64,000 nt of DNA from Maridesulfovibrio zosterae DSM 11974 (GCF_000425265.1 NZ_KE384343.1:50774-114773), one strand, 5' to 3'. Shown: positions 24,979 through 35,147, counted from the first letter of the stretch. The notes: generated by a model not told the origin, from the sequence alone. Program-made: numbers and translations.

Positions 24979-27126
24979 TTAGCTGTTGTCTTTTAGATCT
25001 TGAACGATTCGTTGCATTTCGGATATCTGCTCAGCAAGTGAGTCCAGGGTTGTTGCAAATTCACGTGTACCACTTGCCGTTTCAATCGTTATCTGGTTGA
25101 TCTCATCGATAGCGTTGTTGATTTCTTCCGATGTTGCAGACTGCTGCTCGGCTGCTGTGGCAATGCTATGAATTTGAGTTGCACTCTCTTCTGCTCTCAC
25201 GACGATGTCATGCAGCATTTCTCCAGAGCTGCTTGAGAAATCCGTAGCTTCTTGAATGCGCTTAAAAACATTTTCCATTGAGGTGATGTTTTCTCCTGCA
25301 ACTCTTTGAATTGCTACAATTGAGTTTGAAACTTCACTTGTGGCAGCAACTGTTTTTTCTGCAAGTTTTCTTACTTCGTCAGCAACAACTGCGAAACCAC
25401 GGCCGGCTTCACCTGCTCGTGCTGCTTCAATAGCGGCATTAAGGGCCAGCAGGTTCGTCTGGTCGGCGATATCAGTAATTACACCGATAATTGTTTCAGT
25501 CCCTTTTGCCTGCTGATCCAGTTCTACCATGTTGCCTTTTAGATTATTTACCTCAGTGACAGTCTGATCAAGTGATGATCTGGACTTGTTCACAACTTCA
25601 GCCCCATCCTTGGCTTTTCCCTGAGCTTCTGTGCCAGAAGTAGCTGCGTCACTAGCATTTCGTGCAATTTCCAAAACAGTGGCATTCATTTCTTCCATCG
25701 CCGTTGCAGTGCTTGCAATGCGATCACTTTGAATTTCTGCCCCGCGTAGCAGCTCATTTGATTGTAGAGACATTTCCTCTGATGCAGAAACAACCTGCTC
25801 AAGAACTTGTTCTACGCGGCTCGCAGCGTGCAGCAGTCCTTCGGTTCTGGCCCGGTCCGCTTTTTCTTTAGCTTTTTCTGCTTCTGCTGTTGCATGTCTT
25901 GCTTTTTCAGATTCCTGTTCTGCCTTTTGAGTTTCCCCTTCGGCTTTATGGATAGTTTCTTTCAGCTCTTTTACCATTGCCCGCAGAGAATCAGCCATTT
26001 TTCCTATTTCATCTCTCTGCTCGATATCAAGAGTAGCATCAAGATGACCCTTGGCAACAGTTCCAGTATAATCTGCAGCTTTGAGAATAGGTTTACTTAT
26101 TATATTAGCTAATAAAAGTAGGATCATCAGTAGGATAAGTATCGCTACAACGCTTACACCTATACTGATCTTGGCAATGCCGTTGGCCTGAGCTTCCACT
26201 TTTTCCATCGGAATAACAATGGCAATACTCCATGGAAATTTTGTTTTGCCTACTTTGATAGGGGCAAAAGTAACGTATTCCATATTCCCGGTTGTCGCAG
26301 ATGGGGCTACATATGAATATGGCTCACCATTTCTTATCGCTTTAAGAATCTTGTCCGTATAAGCATTTTTCAAACTTCCGGAGAGGTTTTTAGCCTGAAG
26401 ATCTGTATCGGGATGGGCTACAATAGTCCCTTTGTCTGTAACAAGATATGCAAACCCTGTTTCAAAAGGCTTGATCTTGAGTACTTCTTCCTGCAGGTCG
26501 TTTAGATAGAAATCAACCCCGACCACTCCGATATTTTGTCCATTCTTTTTGATTGGATAACCTGTGGATGCAAGCCAGAATGTTTTTCCATCCACATCAA
26601 ATGGATAAGGTTCTCCAAGTATTTCAACATCACCATTCATGGGGACTTCAAACCACGCCTGTCCGGTTAGGTCTTCCTCGCCAACAAATGACTCGGCTAT
26701 TTTTCCTCCGTCACGATAATACCAGTTCCGATAAGTTCCTTTATACTTGTCATGGTATTCATCTTCTTTGTTGTCGTATGCATTGGGCGGGAAAGTGCAC
26801 CATGTGCCTGATAGTCCTGAGTGAAGTTTAAGTGTCTTAATTAGCACTGAGTCGAGAAATTCTCTGTCAGGAACTGTTTTATAATTGGCTCCTTCCTCAA
26901 ACATTGCTGCTAACGTCCGTGTTACAGTCAATGCTTTGCCAAGAGTCTCGGCAATTTGATTGCTATAACTTCTAGCTTGTTGATTTGCTATTTTTTGTGC
27001 CTGATCAACAGCAAGCTTTCTTGATTGAACCGTCATAATCGAGGTACTGATTGCAAGGATTATAAGCACCACTAAAAAAGTGGGGATAATGATTTTATTT
27101 TTCAGGCTCCAATCTTTAAAACTCAT
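24979..27126 (-). CDS. Methyl-accepting chemotaxis protein with dCache sensor
   Basis: The 715-aa receptor has an N-terminal membrane helix (residues about 12-32) and a periplasmic double-Cache domain (about 40-325, with [19 protein letters not shown]). A second membrane helix (about 330-350) is followed by a HAMP domain with a Glu/Ala/Lys-rich coiled coil. The cytoplasmic signalling domain has the conserved hairpin tip [19 protein letters not shown] and methylation-type Glu/Gln repeats. dCache receptors sense amino acids, organic acids or other small ligands directly. The ligand cannot be told from sequence. The gene is single, with a terminator downstream. Confidence 0.95.
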   Translation of the reverse strand: MSFKDWSLKNKIIIPTFLVVLIILAISTSIMTVQSRKLAVDQAQKIANQQARSYSNQIAETLGKALTVTRTLAAMFEEGANYKTVPDREFLDSVLIKTLKLHSGLSGTWCTFPPNAYDNKEDEYHDKYKGTYRNWYYRDGGKIAESFVGEEDLTGQAWFEVPMNGDVEILGEPYPFDVDGKTFWLASTGYPIKKNGQNIGVVGVDFYLNDLQEEVLKIKPFETGFAYLVTDKGTIVAHPDTDLQAKNLSGSLKNAYTDKILKAIRNGEPYSYVAPSATTGNMEYVTFAPIKVGKTKFPWSIAIVIPMEKVEAQANGIAKISIGVSVVAILILLMILLLLANIISKPILKAADYTGTVAKGHLDATLDIEQRDEIGKMADSLRAMVKELKETIHKAEGETQKAEQESEKARHATAEAEKAKEKADRARTEGLLHAASRVEQVLEQVVSASEEMSLQSNELLRGAEIQSDRIASTATAMEEMNATVLEIARNASDAATSGTEAQGKAKDGAEVVNKSRSSLDQTVTEVNNLKGNMVELDQQAKGTETIIGVITDIADQTNLLALNAAIEAARAGEAGRGFAVVADEVRKLAEKTVAATSEVSNSIVAIQRVAGENITSMENVFKRIQEATDFSSSSGEMLHDIVVRAEESATQIHSIATAAEQQSATSEEINNAIDEINQITIETASGTREFATTLDSLAEQISEMQRIVQDLKDNS

Positions 27127-27485
27127 ATTTTCCGCCTTTTGTTTTTATTGCTTAAGTAAAATATCACAGCTTTGAGCGTAGGCACCAACTACACGTTTAA
27201 ACTGAACGTTTGTATAATATTCAAATACAACTCGTCGATGTTTTCACTATTTTGTGAGTATTGTAAAGATTATGTTGTAGTTTACAGGGTGAAGATTGTA
27301 AAAAAATATTGAAAACAAGAGTAAATACAAAATGTTCCATAAATATGGTGTATTGTTAAAATTAACTTACTTGTTTCGTAATTATTTTATGTATTATGAT
27401 GTGGATTGGTGATGTGTACATTGCGTACACTAGAAAATATATGGTGAAATTACTCAATACATCAGTTTGACTTTGTCTAAACAAA
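27127..27485. other. Intergenic region upstream of the chemotaxis gene
   Basis: No gene is seen in about 360 AT-rich bases. GTGTAC-ATTGC-GTACAC at 27414-27430 is a short inverted repeat that could be an operator. The promoter of the chemotaxis gene must be here, but no convincing -35/-10 or flagellar sigma-28 element was found. Confidence 0.35.
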
Positions 27486-27515
27486 AACCAGCTTTTATCT
27501 AGATAAAAGCTGGTT
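27486..27515 (-). terminator. Terminator of the polyene-lipid operon
   Basis: A perfect 15-bp inverted repeat (AACCAGCTTTTATCT and its complement) is centred at 27500/27501 and overlaps the last stop codon. On the minus strand it is followed by TTTTTGTTT. Confidence 0.88.
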
Positions 27516-28680
27516 ACCAATCTGAGCGTTTTCCAATATCTGAGGTAGGAAGCTTTGAGCCAAAAGCATATGATCCTGGTTTTTCATGCGGGCTTAATGT
27601 TGAGGCTGCTTTGCGAAGAATTTTTTCCAGTCCAGATGAATTGATACTGGCAGTAGGAACAATGAAAATTTTTAGCCTTTCACCTTCTTCCGGACGCATC
27701 AGCCTTACTGAGCATTCTTTCACTTGGGGGAGTGAGTTGAAGAAAGATTCAACATTAGTCGGGTAGACGTTAATCCCAGCGACTTGCACAGCTTTGTCTT
27801 TGCGGCATATAGGGATGAATTTATTTTTATCTTTCCACTCAAAAGCATCTGGCAAAGAGAAACTTGTGTTTTGGTTGTTTACTGGTGAAATCCGCTCTAA
27901 TAAATTTTCGTCAATTTTTGTCCAATGGGGCAGCAACGTATAGAAATCTGACGGATTATGCCGATAGCCTATACCGCCTGTTTCTGATGAACCGAACACC
28001 TCTGTCATGCGGGAAAGGCTTTTATTTAAAAGGCCATCAATAGTTTCCTTCGGGCATGGCCCTGTAGAGGTCACACCGAAAATATTATTATTAAAATTTG
28101 CCGTAGTTTTTTGCAGCTTAGACCAAAGCAAGGGGAAAGCTATAACCAGATCGCCGGGGCTCAGGCTGAGGATAAGTTCTGGAGTTGGCAACGGTGGCTT
28201 AAAAACAGCGGGAATACTAAGAGCTTTAGGCAGCAGAATAGAAAAGAGGAATCCATATATGTGATGTCGTGGAACAAAGCTGACGATTCGTTTCCGCTCA
28301 GGAAAGAGTGTGGCCAAAGCATTTATTTCCTGCCACGCATTTGAAAAATATGAATCAGCCGGAGTCGGTTTACCGGTACTGCCGGATGTAAAAAAGATCA
28401 TTTTTTCCGGAGTTCCGGAAGTTTCACTGAAAATAAGCTCTGACATTTCCTTTAGCGTCAGACCTCTCAGCTGGACAGAATTTTTAATACTGAATTGCCG
28501 GGCAATGTGATCGAGCACGTCATCTAATTCTGGAAGGGAATCATTATCAGGAATAAAAGAGTTGCTTAGGGTGTTATTATGTATATTGTCCAGTCGTTTT
28601 TGGTAAGCCATCTCCGTTAGCAGAGTGGATGAAATCATTTCCTGAATATCAAGAACAGTTAAACTTTGCTTCGGGGACAT
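27514..28680 (-). CDS. AMP-forming acyl/aryl-activating enzyme of the polyene cluster
   Basis: The 388-aa ANL-superfamily protein is shorter than full acyl-CoA synthetases (about 500 aa). It keeps the P-loop FFTSGSTGKPT, the A5-type motif TEVFGSSETGG and the end PTSDIGKRSDW with the catalytic lysine. It probably loads a carboxylic-acid starter onto one of the cluster ACPs, the role of ApeH-like ligases in aryl-polyene systems. The starter could be an aromatic acid, but that is not shown by sequence. It is the last gene of the operon and adjoins the ketosynthase-like gene by 1 bp. Confidence 0.82.
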   Translation of the reverse strand: MSPKQSLTVLDIQEMISSTLLTEMAYQKRLDNIHNNTLSNSFIPDNDSLPELDDVLDHIARQFSIKNSVQLRGLTLKEMSELIFSETSGTPEKMIFFTSGSTGKPTPADSYFSNAWQEINALATLFPERKRIVSFVPRHHIYGFLFSILLPKALSIPAVFKPPLPTPELILSLSPGDLVIAFPLLWSKLQKTTANFNNNIFGVTSTGPCPKETIDGLLNKSLSRMTEVFGSSETGGIGYRHNPSDFYTLLPHWTKIDENLLERISPVNNQNTSFSLPDAFEWKDKNKFIPICRKDKAVQVAGINVYPTNVESFFNSLPQVKECSVRLMRPEEGERLKIFIVPTASINSSGLEKILRKAASTLSPHEKPGSYAFGSKLPTSDIGKRSDW

Positions 28681-28681
28681 G

Positions 28682-29626
28682 TTAACGCCTGTTGTTATGA
28701 AAACATATATGAGTGAATTTCTTTCCAGCCTGTTCTATGCAGACAGACGGTCTGTTCTCATGATTGTAAAGAACAGCTGCAGCTAGTTCAATAGCAGCTG
28801 CCGTGGGCATGTCCGCACTTAGTGATGCTTCAGCTGATACATTTATTTTTTTTAATCTAGCTATGGTCCGTTTTGGGGCAAATATCGCAGAGTCTTTACA
28901 CATATCAGCAAGATCATTTTGCCGAATAGTTTTAAACTCCAGTGAGCCGTATTTGGCCGATTCTGATTCAGATGCATCAGAAAGCATAAAAAAGCAGGCT
29001 CCCTCCCCAAGCGGGATATCAGTGTTTGATGCTTTTTTATCAAGCATACGTTTAGTGTTATGTTCAAGAAGAGGAGTTTTTTCATCAACAAGACCAAGCA
29101 GAATGTTTTTGGATCGTCCTTCGGTTATCCAGCATGCAGCGTTGTTCAGTGCAGTTGTGAGCGGGGCATAGGTTTGACAAATGGTCGTGCACGGACATTG
29201 ATAATTTAGAAAAAGACTGATTGTAGCTGCAGGGATATTGTGTACTGAATGTGAAAAAGATAGTGGCGAAGCACATTCAGCCCCGTGCTCAATGATGGAG
29301 TCTAGAAAATCAAAAACTGTTTCAGACGGGCCGTATCCTGAGCCGATTATTATGCCCATGTCATCAGGGATGGGAAGTTGTGTTTTAAAATCATCTTGAC
29401 TTATGTCAGCATGGTCCTGCATGGCCCTACAAGCTGCCAGCATGGTCATACGGGTAAAATGATCCACGCGGCGTAATTTGCGGGGGGAGAAATAATTATT
29501 AAGTTCCGCTGTCTCTGTTTTTTCAGGTAAAGACTGGATTATTGTTCTGTTTACAACGTTTTTTTTGAGCTGTTCTAGATCAATTCCCGCGGCGGCAAGG
29601 CCTACTCCTGTTATAGCCAGTCGCAT
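28682..29626 (-). CDS. Incomplete ketosynthase-like protein (chain-length-factor type)
   Basis: This 314-aa thiolase-fold protein matches the N-terminal part of beta-ketoacyl synthases (MRLAITGVGLAAAG, the dimer-interface SGYGPSETVFDF, and GEGACFFML). The active-site region reads TTICQTYAPLTTALNNA instead of ACSSG-type. Both catalytic histidine motifs (HGTGT and GHT) are missing, so it should not condense by itself. In aryl-polyene systems such a protein pairs with an active ketosynthase and sets chain length. Its start overlaps the stop of that ketosynthase gene by one base, as expected for a heterodimer partner. Confidence 0.8.
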   Translation of the reverse strand: MRLAITGVGLAAAGIDLEQLKKNVVNRTIIQSLPEKTETAELNNYFSPRKLRRVDHFTRMTMLAACRAMQDHADISQDDFKTQLPIPDDMGIIIGSGYGPSETVFDFLDSIIEHGAECASPLSFSHSVHNIPAATISLFLNYQCPCTTICQTYAPLTTALNNAACWITEGRSKNILLGLVDEKTPLLEHNTKRMLDKKASNTDIPLGEGACFFMLSDASESESAKYGSLEFKTIRQNDLADMCKDSAIFAPKRTIARLKKINVSAEASLSADMPTAAAIELAAAVLYNHENRPSVCIEQAGKKFTHICFHNNRR

Positions 29627-30816
29627 TATGCTACTCCCCGTTCGAAAACTATTGCAGAATTATTTCCTCCGAAAGCAAGAGATTCAGAAAGAGCATATCG
29701 TGCATCAATTTTTGTTTTATTCTGCACTGGGCAAATTATTATATCAGGGTCTGCCTCTGTAAAACCTTCAGTGGGCATGAGTTGGCTTTTACATAGCGAC
29801 ATAACTGTCATGACAGCTTCAATAGCTCCTGCAGCACCTAGTGTGTGCCCTGTGAAACCTTTTATTCCAGTGAAGGGAGTGTCTGTGAAGATGTCATTTA
29901 TGACTGCTCCTTCAATCCGATCGTTATTTTCGGTACCAGTTCCATGTGCATTTATGAAACCAATGTTATCGGCTGTAATATCGCTGCGAAGCAGAGCATG
30001 ATGAATGGCTTTTTTCAGTCCCTGGCCATCCGGGTGCGGGGCAGTGAGATGATGAGCATCACTGTAAGTGCCGTAGCCTAGAATTTTACCAAATGGTGTA
30101 ACATTCAGCTTTTGCAGTGCTTTTTCTCCGATAAGGATTAGAACGGCTGCACCTTCTCCCAGATTCAGGCCTTTTCTGTTTTTATCAAAAGGTTGGCATG
30201 GCTCATGGCTGGTTATCATGAGTCTGGAAAAACCAGTGTATGAAATTTCACTTAACTCGTCTGCTCCTCCTGCAATAACCAGATCACATAATCCCTGCCG
30301 TATCCATGATGCGCCTATCCCAAGCGCATCTGTCCCGGAAGAACAGGCATTGGTAACAGTTTGGACGGGACCGCTCAGTGAAAAATAGTCAGCCAGCGCT
30401 GCAGCCGGATTGCTACAGAGATAGCTGTCAATTTCTTTGAGGTCCGTATCTTTTCCTTCACGCCATTCTTGATAGAAAGACTTGAAATTAAGCGATGCTC
30501 CGGTTGAAGAACCAATGCATGTGCCGATATTGAGGGTGTTTAAAATATCAGATGAAAGTCCTAGCTGCGTAAGGGCTTCCTGTGTTGCTTTGAAAAGCAG
30601 TCGTGCTGTTTTTGTGTAACTAGGAGAACATTCTACTGAGCTTATCCAGTTTTCGTTCACAGAGAATACAGGCGAGTGCATTTTTTGATTGTATAAAACA
30701 GTCCCGTGGAAACTTGGTAAAATATGTCCATTCAGCATTGTTTCAAAACAGGACTCAGTATCGCTGCCAGCAGCGCAAACGCATCCTGTGGCACAGATGG
30801 AGACAGGGGAATCCAT
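29626..30816 (-). CDS. Beta-ketoacyl-ACP synthase (active KS paired with chain-length factor)
   Basis: The 396-aa FabF-like enzyme has the full triad: Cys158 in NACSSG, the first histidine in NAHGTGT and the second in GFTGHTLGAAGA. It would elongate the acyl-ACP with malonyl units. The next gene overlaps by one base and encodes the KS-like partner. A 3-bp gap separates it from the upstream ACP. No signal or membrane segment is present. Confidence 0.9.
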   Translation of the reverse strand: MDSPVSICATGCVCAAGSDTESCFETMLNGHILPSFHGTVLYNQKMHSPVFSVNENWISSVECSPSYTKTARLLFKATQEALTQLGLSSDILNTLNIGTCIGSSTGASLNFKSFYQEWREGKDTDLKEIDSYLCSNPAAALADYFSLSGPVQTVTNACSSGTDALGIGASWIRQGLCDLVIAGGADELSEISYTGFSRLMITSHEPCQPFDKNRKGLNLGEGAAVLILIGEKALQKLNVTPFGKILGYGTYSDAHHLTAPHPDGQGLKKAIHHALLRSDITADNIGFINAHGTGTENNDRIEGAVINDIFTDTPFTGIKGFTGHTLGAAGAIEAVMTVMSLCKSQLMPTEGFTEADPDIIICPVQNKTKIDARYALSESLAFGGNNSAIVFERGVA

Positions 30817-30819
30817 GAA

Positions 30820-31065
30820 TTATCCCTGTCTTTCTTTAATAAATTCTACAAGGCTGTTGATGGACTGAAATGCGACTTTTCCTTCGTCCATGTTTTTAAT
30901 CTCAACTCCGAAATTTTTCTGGACCAGCACAACAATTTCAACCGCATCAAGAGAATCAAGATCGAGGCCATCTCCAAAGAGAGGGGCATCGTTTTCAATC
31001 TCGTCAACTGTTACATCAATTAGGTTCAGCTCTTCTATGAGAAGCTCTTTTAGTCTGGTATGCAA
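30820..31065 (-). CDS. Acyl carrier protein (cluster ACP 2)
   Basis: The 81-aa acidic protein has the phosphopantetheine site in GDGLDLDSLDAVE (Ser38). It differs from the other ACP of the cluster (41082-41336), so the two may serve initiation and elongation separately. It is encoded just before the ketosynthase pair. Confidence 0.93.
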   Translation of the reverse strand: MHTRLKELLIEELNLIDVTVDEIENDAPLFGDGLDLDSLDAVEIVVLVQKNFGVEIKNMDEGKVAFQSINSLVEFIKERQG

Positions 31066-31107
31066 TTTTACCTCTTATTCTGATTGCTTAATAAAAAAAG
31101 TAGTCTG

Positions 31108-32058
31108 TTACTGCCACATATTGAAAAAATTATAGAACTGGTACGGATAATCCTGACAATATTTTTCAAGTTCACGAGCATATTCCTGCGCATATGGTTT
31201 AAAGGCTTCAGCTCCGCGAATTTCGCCTTTATCAGCGTCATGGGGCACGGTAATTGTTTTGATTAACCGGAAATTACCTTTCCCCGCTCCTGTCCTTTCT
31301 GAAAAAACAATGGCTATTGGGGTGCCAGTTGCTGCGGCTATTTTATACGGACTTACAGGAAGACTAATTCTGTCTCCTAAAAAGACAACCTCAACCGTAT
31401 TTTTCATGCTGCCGAAAGTGCGGTCTGCATTGATACACAGTACACTTTTATTTTTCAGTGCGCTCAGCATCTCAAGGGAACCGCCAAGTGGAGCTGCCGG
31501 ATTAATTATAGCTATTTCTTCAACACTCTTTTCAGCGTTTCGTGCCCCTGATTTCTTCCACTTAAAACTATGCTGATCAACATTTCCAGTTTCCATAAGC
31601 ATTACAATTGCCTTGGGAGCATTGATAAAATCCAGAAATGAAATGCCCATCTGCCAGCAACCGACATGTCCTGTAATTAAAATAAGCCTGTTGTTTATGT
31701 CATACAATTGCTTCAGTTCTTTCTCATGTTCGCTGTCATTGGTGGTCTGGAAGCGGCCTAGAATTCTGAAAACTGAGCGGTCTACCAACATTTTTCCAAA
31801 ATTCCAGTAAAGCCGAAATGTCCGGACAAATGATCTTACTTTGCCGGCTTGACCGAATCGTCGTTGCAGATAGTATGAGGATCTTTTACGAATCTTGGGT
31901 AAAAGACAGTAGAATATGACAACAAAGAAGAGCAACAAATATGCAGCTTGATGACCTAATGTACGAATAATTAAGTAAAATATATTATGAAAAAAAGCAG
32001 AAGCCAGACTTTTACTGGTCCATCTTTCAGCCTTTTGCGGATCTTTTTGTCTGCTCAC
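31108..32058 (-). CDS. LpxL/HtrB-family lysophospholipid acyltransferase-like protein
   Basis: The 316-aa protein has one N-terminal membrane segment (AYLLLFFVVIFYCLL) and the LpxL-type acyltransferase fold. The catalytic HX4[D/E] motif appears as GHVGCWQMG, so the expected acidic residue is glutamine. The CAG codon is clear in the DNA. In aryl-polyene clusters proteins of this family are thought to attach the polyene to a lipid core. Either the histidine works without its acidic partner, or the protein has a non-catalytic role. It sits 18 bp after the glycosyltransferase gene. Confidence 0.78.
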   Translation of the reverse strand: MSRQKDPQKAERWTSKSLASAFFHNIFYLIIRTLGHQAAYLLLFFVVIFYCLLPKIRKRSSYYLQRRFGQAGKVRSFVRTFRLYWNFGKMLVDRSVFRILGRFQTTNDSEHEKELKQLYDINNRLILITGHVGCWQMGISFLDFINAPKAIVMLMETGNVDQHSFKWKKSGARNAEKSVEEIAIINPAAPLGGSLEMLSALKNKSVLCINADRTFGSMKNTVEVVFLGDRISLPVSPYKIAAATGTPIAIVFSERTGAGKGNFRLIKTITVPHDADKGEIRGAEAFKPYAQEYARELEKYCQDYPYQFYNFFNMWQ

Positions 32059-32076
32059 TGTTGCGCTCTCAATTAA

Positions 32077-33258
32077 TTATAGCGGTTTCATATCTAAAAA
32101 CCGTCTAACAATAAAGGCCATGACATAAATAATCATTCCTATAAGCAAGGCAAAAAGAGGACCTAACACAAGGGAACCAAGTATCCACTCATAGAAGCGT
32201 TCTAATGCTTCATATCCAATCGTATGCAAAGAAATTTCAGTTAGAAATTCATTGTTACGGATGAAATATCCGGTTTCGATACATAGAGCTGGAACGAGTG
32301 GAGGAATACATAGCTGGCTTACAGCCAGGCCTGTAATCTTACTCAGTCTGAAGAACCCGCAGACAACAATTATTGCAATAGAGTGCATAGCAATAAGAGG
32401 CAGTGTTCCAAGGAGCATCCCTACTGCTCCGGCGATAGCCAGTTTAAAAGGTGTTTCATCTTTTGAGAGAAGAATACGCAGTGAACGCAACGGATGAATA
32501 GGTGTAACTTTACCTTCTTCATCCTTGTCAAATTGTCTGTGTGGAATAGGGATAAAAGATCGTGCTGTAAGCCTTGTATTTAAAAAGGAGATTCTTATGT
32601 TGTCTTTAAATTTATCAAAATGCGAGATTCTTTCTTCGGGGGAGGGGTAATATACTTTAATAGGTATGTCACAAAGCTTATATCCGGCCCATGCAGATTT
32701 AACCAGAATTTCGATTTCAAAGGCGTATCGGCGTTCATATGTTTTGACTACAGTAAATATCTCAAGTGGGTATGCTCTAAATCCACTTTGCACATCACTA
32801 AGCTTGCTTCCAGTTTGAACACGCAGCCAGAAATTAGAAAAACTGCGCCCGAATTTGGATGCACCGGGAACATTCGGTCCATCAAAATCACGACTGCCTA
32901 CCAAAATAGCTTCGGTATTTTTTTCAATGGCATTAAGAAAAAGCGGGATATCTTCTGGAAAATGCTGGCCGTCTGCATCAATGGTGATAATATGAGTCTT
33001 GCCCATCCTGATTGCGTAATCTGCCGCAGTCAGGATAGCCTGTCCCTTGCCCGCATTTTTTGTATGGCTGATGGTGGCAACTGCAAGATCTGATATTTTT
33101 GCAAGTCCATTGTCAGTACTCCCGTCATCAACAATCAGCACATCTCCATATTTAAGACATCTTTCAGTTACATCTCGCAGAGTTTTAGCATGATTAAACA
33201 GGGGAATGACTATCAGTGGTTTTATGACTTGATTACTCAGATTATGCTCCATATTCAT
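32077..33258 (-). CDS. Glycosyltransferase family 2 fused to DUF2062 membrane domain
   Basis: Residues about 12-240 form a GT2 domain with VIPLFNHAKTLRD, the nucleotide-sugar VDDGSTD and the metal-binding DADGQH. The remainder (about 270-393) is a DUF2062 domain with three or four membrane segments. Such fusions are frequent in aryl-polyene and related lipid clusters. It probably transfers a sugar to the polyene lipid at the inner face of the membrane. Only one base separates it from the radical-SAM gene. Confidence 0.87.
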   Translation of the reverse strand: MNMEHNLSNQVIKPLIVIPLFNHAKTLRDVTERCLKYGDVLIVDDGSTDNGLAKISDLAVATISHTKNAGKGQAILTAADYAIRMGKTHIITIDADGQHFPEDIPLFLNAIEKNTEAILVGSRDFDGPNVPGASKFGRSFSNFWLRVQTGSKLSDVQSGFRAYPLEIFTVVKTYERRYAFEIEILVKSAWAGYKLCDIPIKVYYPSPEERISHFDKFKDNIRISFLNTRLTARSFIPIPHRQFDKDEEGKVTPIHPLRSLRILLSKDETPFKLAIAGAVGMLLGTLPLIAMHSIAIIVVCGFFRLSKITGLAVSQLCIPPLVPALCIETGYFIRNNEFLTEISLHTIGYEALERFYEWILGSLVLGPLFALLIGMIIYVMAFIVRRFLDMKPL

Positions 33259-33259
33259 T

Positions 33260-34609
33260 TTATTTTTCAGGCTGGTCGAATTTGATTAACTGATCCCAGA
33301 GAATTCCTCTGAAGCCGAACCTTTTAATAATATTAATGCGTTGTTGACCTTCATCGGGGGGGAAAAGGCGATCTCTGCGTTTTTTAAATCCGGTGAGTAA
33401 TGCTGTATTCATTTCATCTTTATCAAGTAATGGTGAAAAATAGTAAACTGGATCAATTAATGGATGATCTGGAGAAATTAGACCCTCTTTTACTGCCCGT
33501 GTAAAGAGCGGGGTTCCCTTATGCAGCCTGATTCCGGAAAATGGAAATACCACGCAATTGCGTAGGCTGTTCATATTGGAAATGCCTTCGTTTACAGTTT
33601 TGATTGTTTCATCAGGTCCACCGAAAATTACGAAATGAGCACATGGTATTTTTTGAGCAATGCATTTTTCATTGAAATCCACAACATCGTCAAAGGTAAA
33701 TCCTTTATGCAGTGCTTTCATTGTGGTATCTGTGGTTGCATCTGTTCCGACTTCCATGGCTTTAAGCCCGGATTGCTTCAAGAGTTTTAATTCGCTGTTT
33801 TCAATTTTATGAGGCTGAAAAAAAGCACACCATTTAATGTTTAGTTTACGGCGAATAATTTCTTCGGCAACCAGCAGGTAATGGCCATTACGGTCATTGA
33901 AAACTGAATCCGTAAAGAATAAATTATCAGCTCCCTGTGCATAAAGAATTTCGATTTCATCAGCTATATTTTCAGGGGGCCTCACTCGCATTTGGTGTCC
34001 TTCCAGAAAAGGATATGTGCAATATGAGCAATGGTTTTCACAGCCTCTTTTGGTCTGAACATTAACAACGCCGCTTTCAGCAATGTAAAATTTCAAAAGT
34101 TCCTCAGACCAAAGGGGGAGGGGGATATTTTCTCCCTGAATCCCTTCCTCAGGTTTGAAAATGGCAGGAACTTCATCACCATTTTCTAATTGGCTAATGA
34201 GCCGGACCATTTTTAATTCGCCTTCACCTACAATGCCGTAATCCGCACCTATATATTCAAGTATTTCTTCTGGAAGCAAAGAAAATCCTGCTCCTCCTGC
34301 AATGACCTTGATACGCAGTCCTTTTACTACTTTTACTATTTGACGGACTTTATGGATATATTGGTTTGTGTGAGAGGTGAAAGAGTCAACATTATCAATA
34401 TTGCGAATAGAAATACCTGCATAATCAGGGTTCGCTGCTATGATTGATTTTTTTAGATGATCAAGGTTGTTGCCACTGGCAAGCATGTCGTATTGAATGA
34501 CCTTATGACCAGCATCCTGTAATGCTTTAGCAATAACCGACATACCAATGGGGTAAATAGGATATGGTTCAACATTCGTGTTAGATGAGATCAAAAAAAT
34601 CGAGGGCAT
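33260..34609 (-). CDS. B12-binding radical-SAM protein of the lipid cluster
   Basis: The 449-aa protein has an N-terminal cobalamin-binding fold (about 1-140, starting MPSIFLISSNTNVEPYPIYPIG) and a radical-SAM domain with Cys190, Cys194 and Cys197 in KRGCENHCSYC. B12-dependent radical-SAM enzymes methylate unreactive carbons or catalyse rearrangements, among other reactions. Lipid-cluster versions are known but not well characterised. The enzyme is an unusual member of an aryl-polyene-like set and could methylate the chain or head group. It lies 79 bp after the thioesterase gene. Confidence 0.85.
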   Translation of the reverse strand: MPSIFLISSNTNVEPYPIYPIGMSVIAKALQDAGHKVIQYDMLASGNNLDHLKKSIIAANPDYAGISIRNIDNVDSFTSHTNQYIHKVRQIVKVVKGLRIKVIAGGAGFSLLPEEILEYIGADYGIVGEGELKMVRLISQLENGDEVPAIFKPEEGIQGENIPLPLWSEELLKFYIAESGVVNVQTKRGCENHCSYCTYPFLEGHQMRVRPPENIADEIEILYAQGADNLFFTDSVFNDRNGHYLLVAEEIIRRKLNIKWCAFFQPHKIENSELKLLKQSGLKAMEVGTDATTDTTMKALHKGFTFDDVVDFNEKCIAQKIPCAHFVIFGGPDETIKTVNEGISNMNSLRNCVVFPFSGIRLHKGTPLFTRAVKEGLISPDHPLIDPVYYFSPLLDKDEMNTALLTGFKKRRDRLFPPDEGQQRINIIKRFGFRGILWDQLIKFDQPEK

Positions 34610-34688
34610 ACAGTATCTTTTCCACTGCTGGTTATAGCTGAATATTTATTACTTTGTGCGTCTATTCCAAAAAAAACTATACGAGTTT

Positions 34689-35147
34689 TTATAAAAGGCC
34701 TTTTGCCCATTTGGTACATAATTCTGAAAATAAATCAGGTTGATACATCATAAGCTCATTGTCTTTGATAAAAAGTTGAACAGTGCATCCTGTAGTGGAT
34801 TTTTCTCCCTCTGCGTTGCGTATGATAAATTCATAGTTCATACGTGCAGCTTCGGTCCAGTGCAGTCTTGTCTCGATGGTAAAGACTTCACCGAAGTGAA
34901 GTGGTTTAATGTAATCTACCTGCATTTTTTTTATGGGTGCAGCAATCTTGTATTTATATAGGTCCATATATCCTATGCCGTACTTATCACCAAGTGCGAC
35001 CCTGCCATCTTCAAAATATCCGGGATAACGCCCATGCCAGACAATATTCATGGGATCTACTTCTTCGAATCTAACTTTACGTTCAACAGTGAGACGAAGG
35101 GGAGCCGGAGAGTTTTCAGGAATCTGGAAATAACTTTTGCGACTCAC
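34689..35147 (-). CDS. Acyl-ACP/CoA thioesterase (4HBT hot-dog family)
   Basis: The 152-aa hot-dog protein has the 4HBT/YbgC active-site signature FEEVDPMNIVWHGRYPGYFEDGR with the catalytic aspartate. It would release or edit acyl chains during polyene assembly, like ApeK-type thioesterases. It overlaps the preceding dehydratase gene by 4 bp. Confidence 0.87.
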   Translation of the reverse strand: MSRKSYFQIPENSPAPLRLTVERKVRFEEVDPMNIVWHGRYPGYFEDGRVALGDKYGIGYMDLYKYKIAAPIKKMQVDYIKPLHFGEVFTIETRLHWTEAARMNYEFIIRNAEGEKSTTGCTVQLFIKDNELMMYQPDLFSELCTKWAKGLL

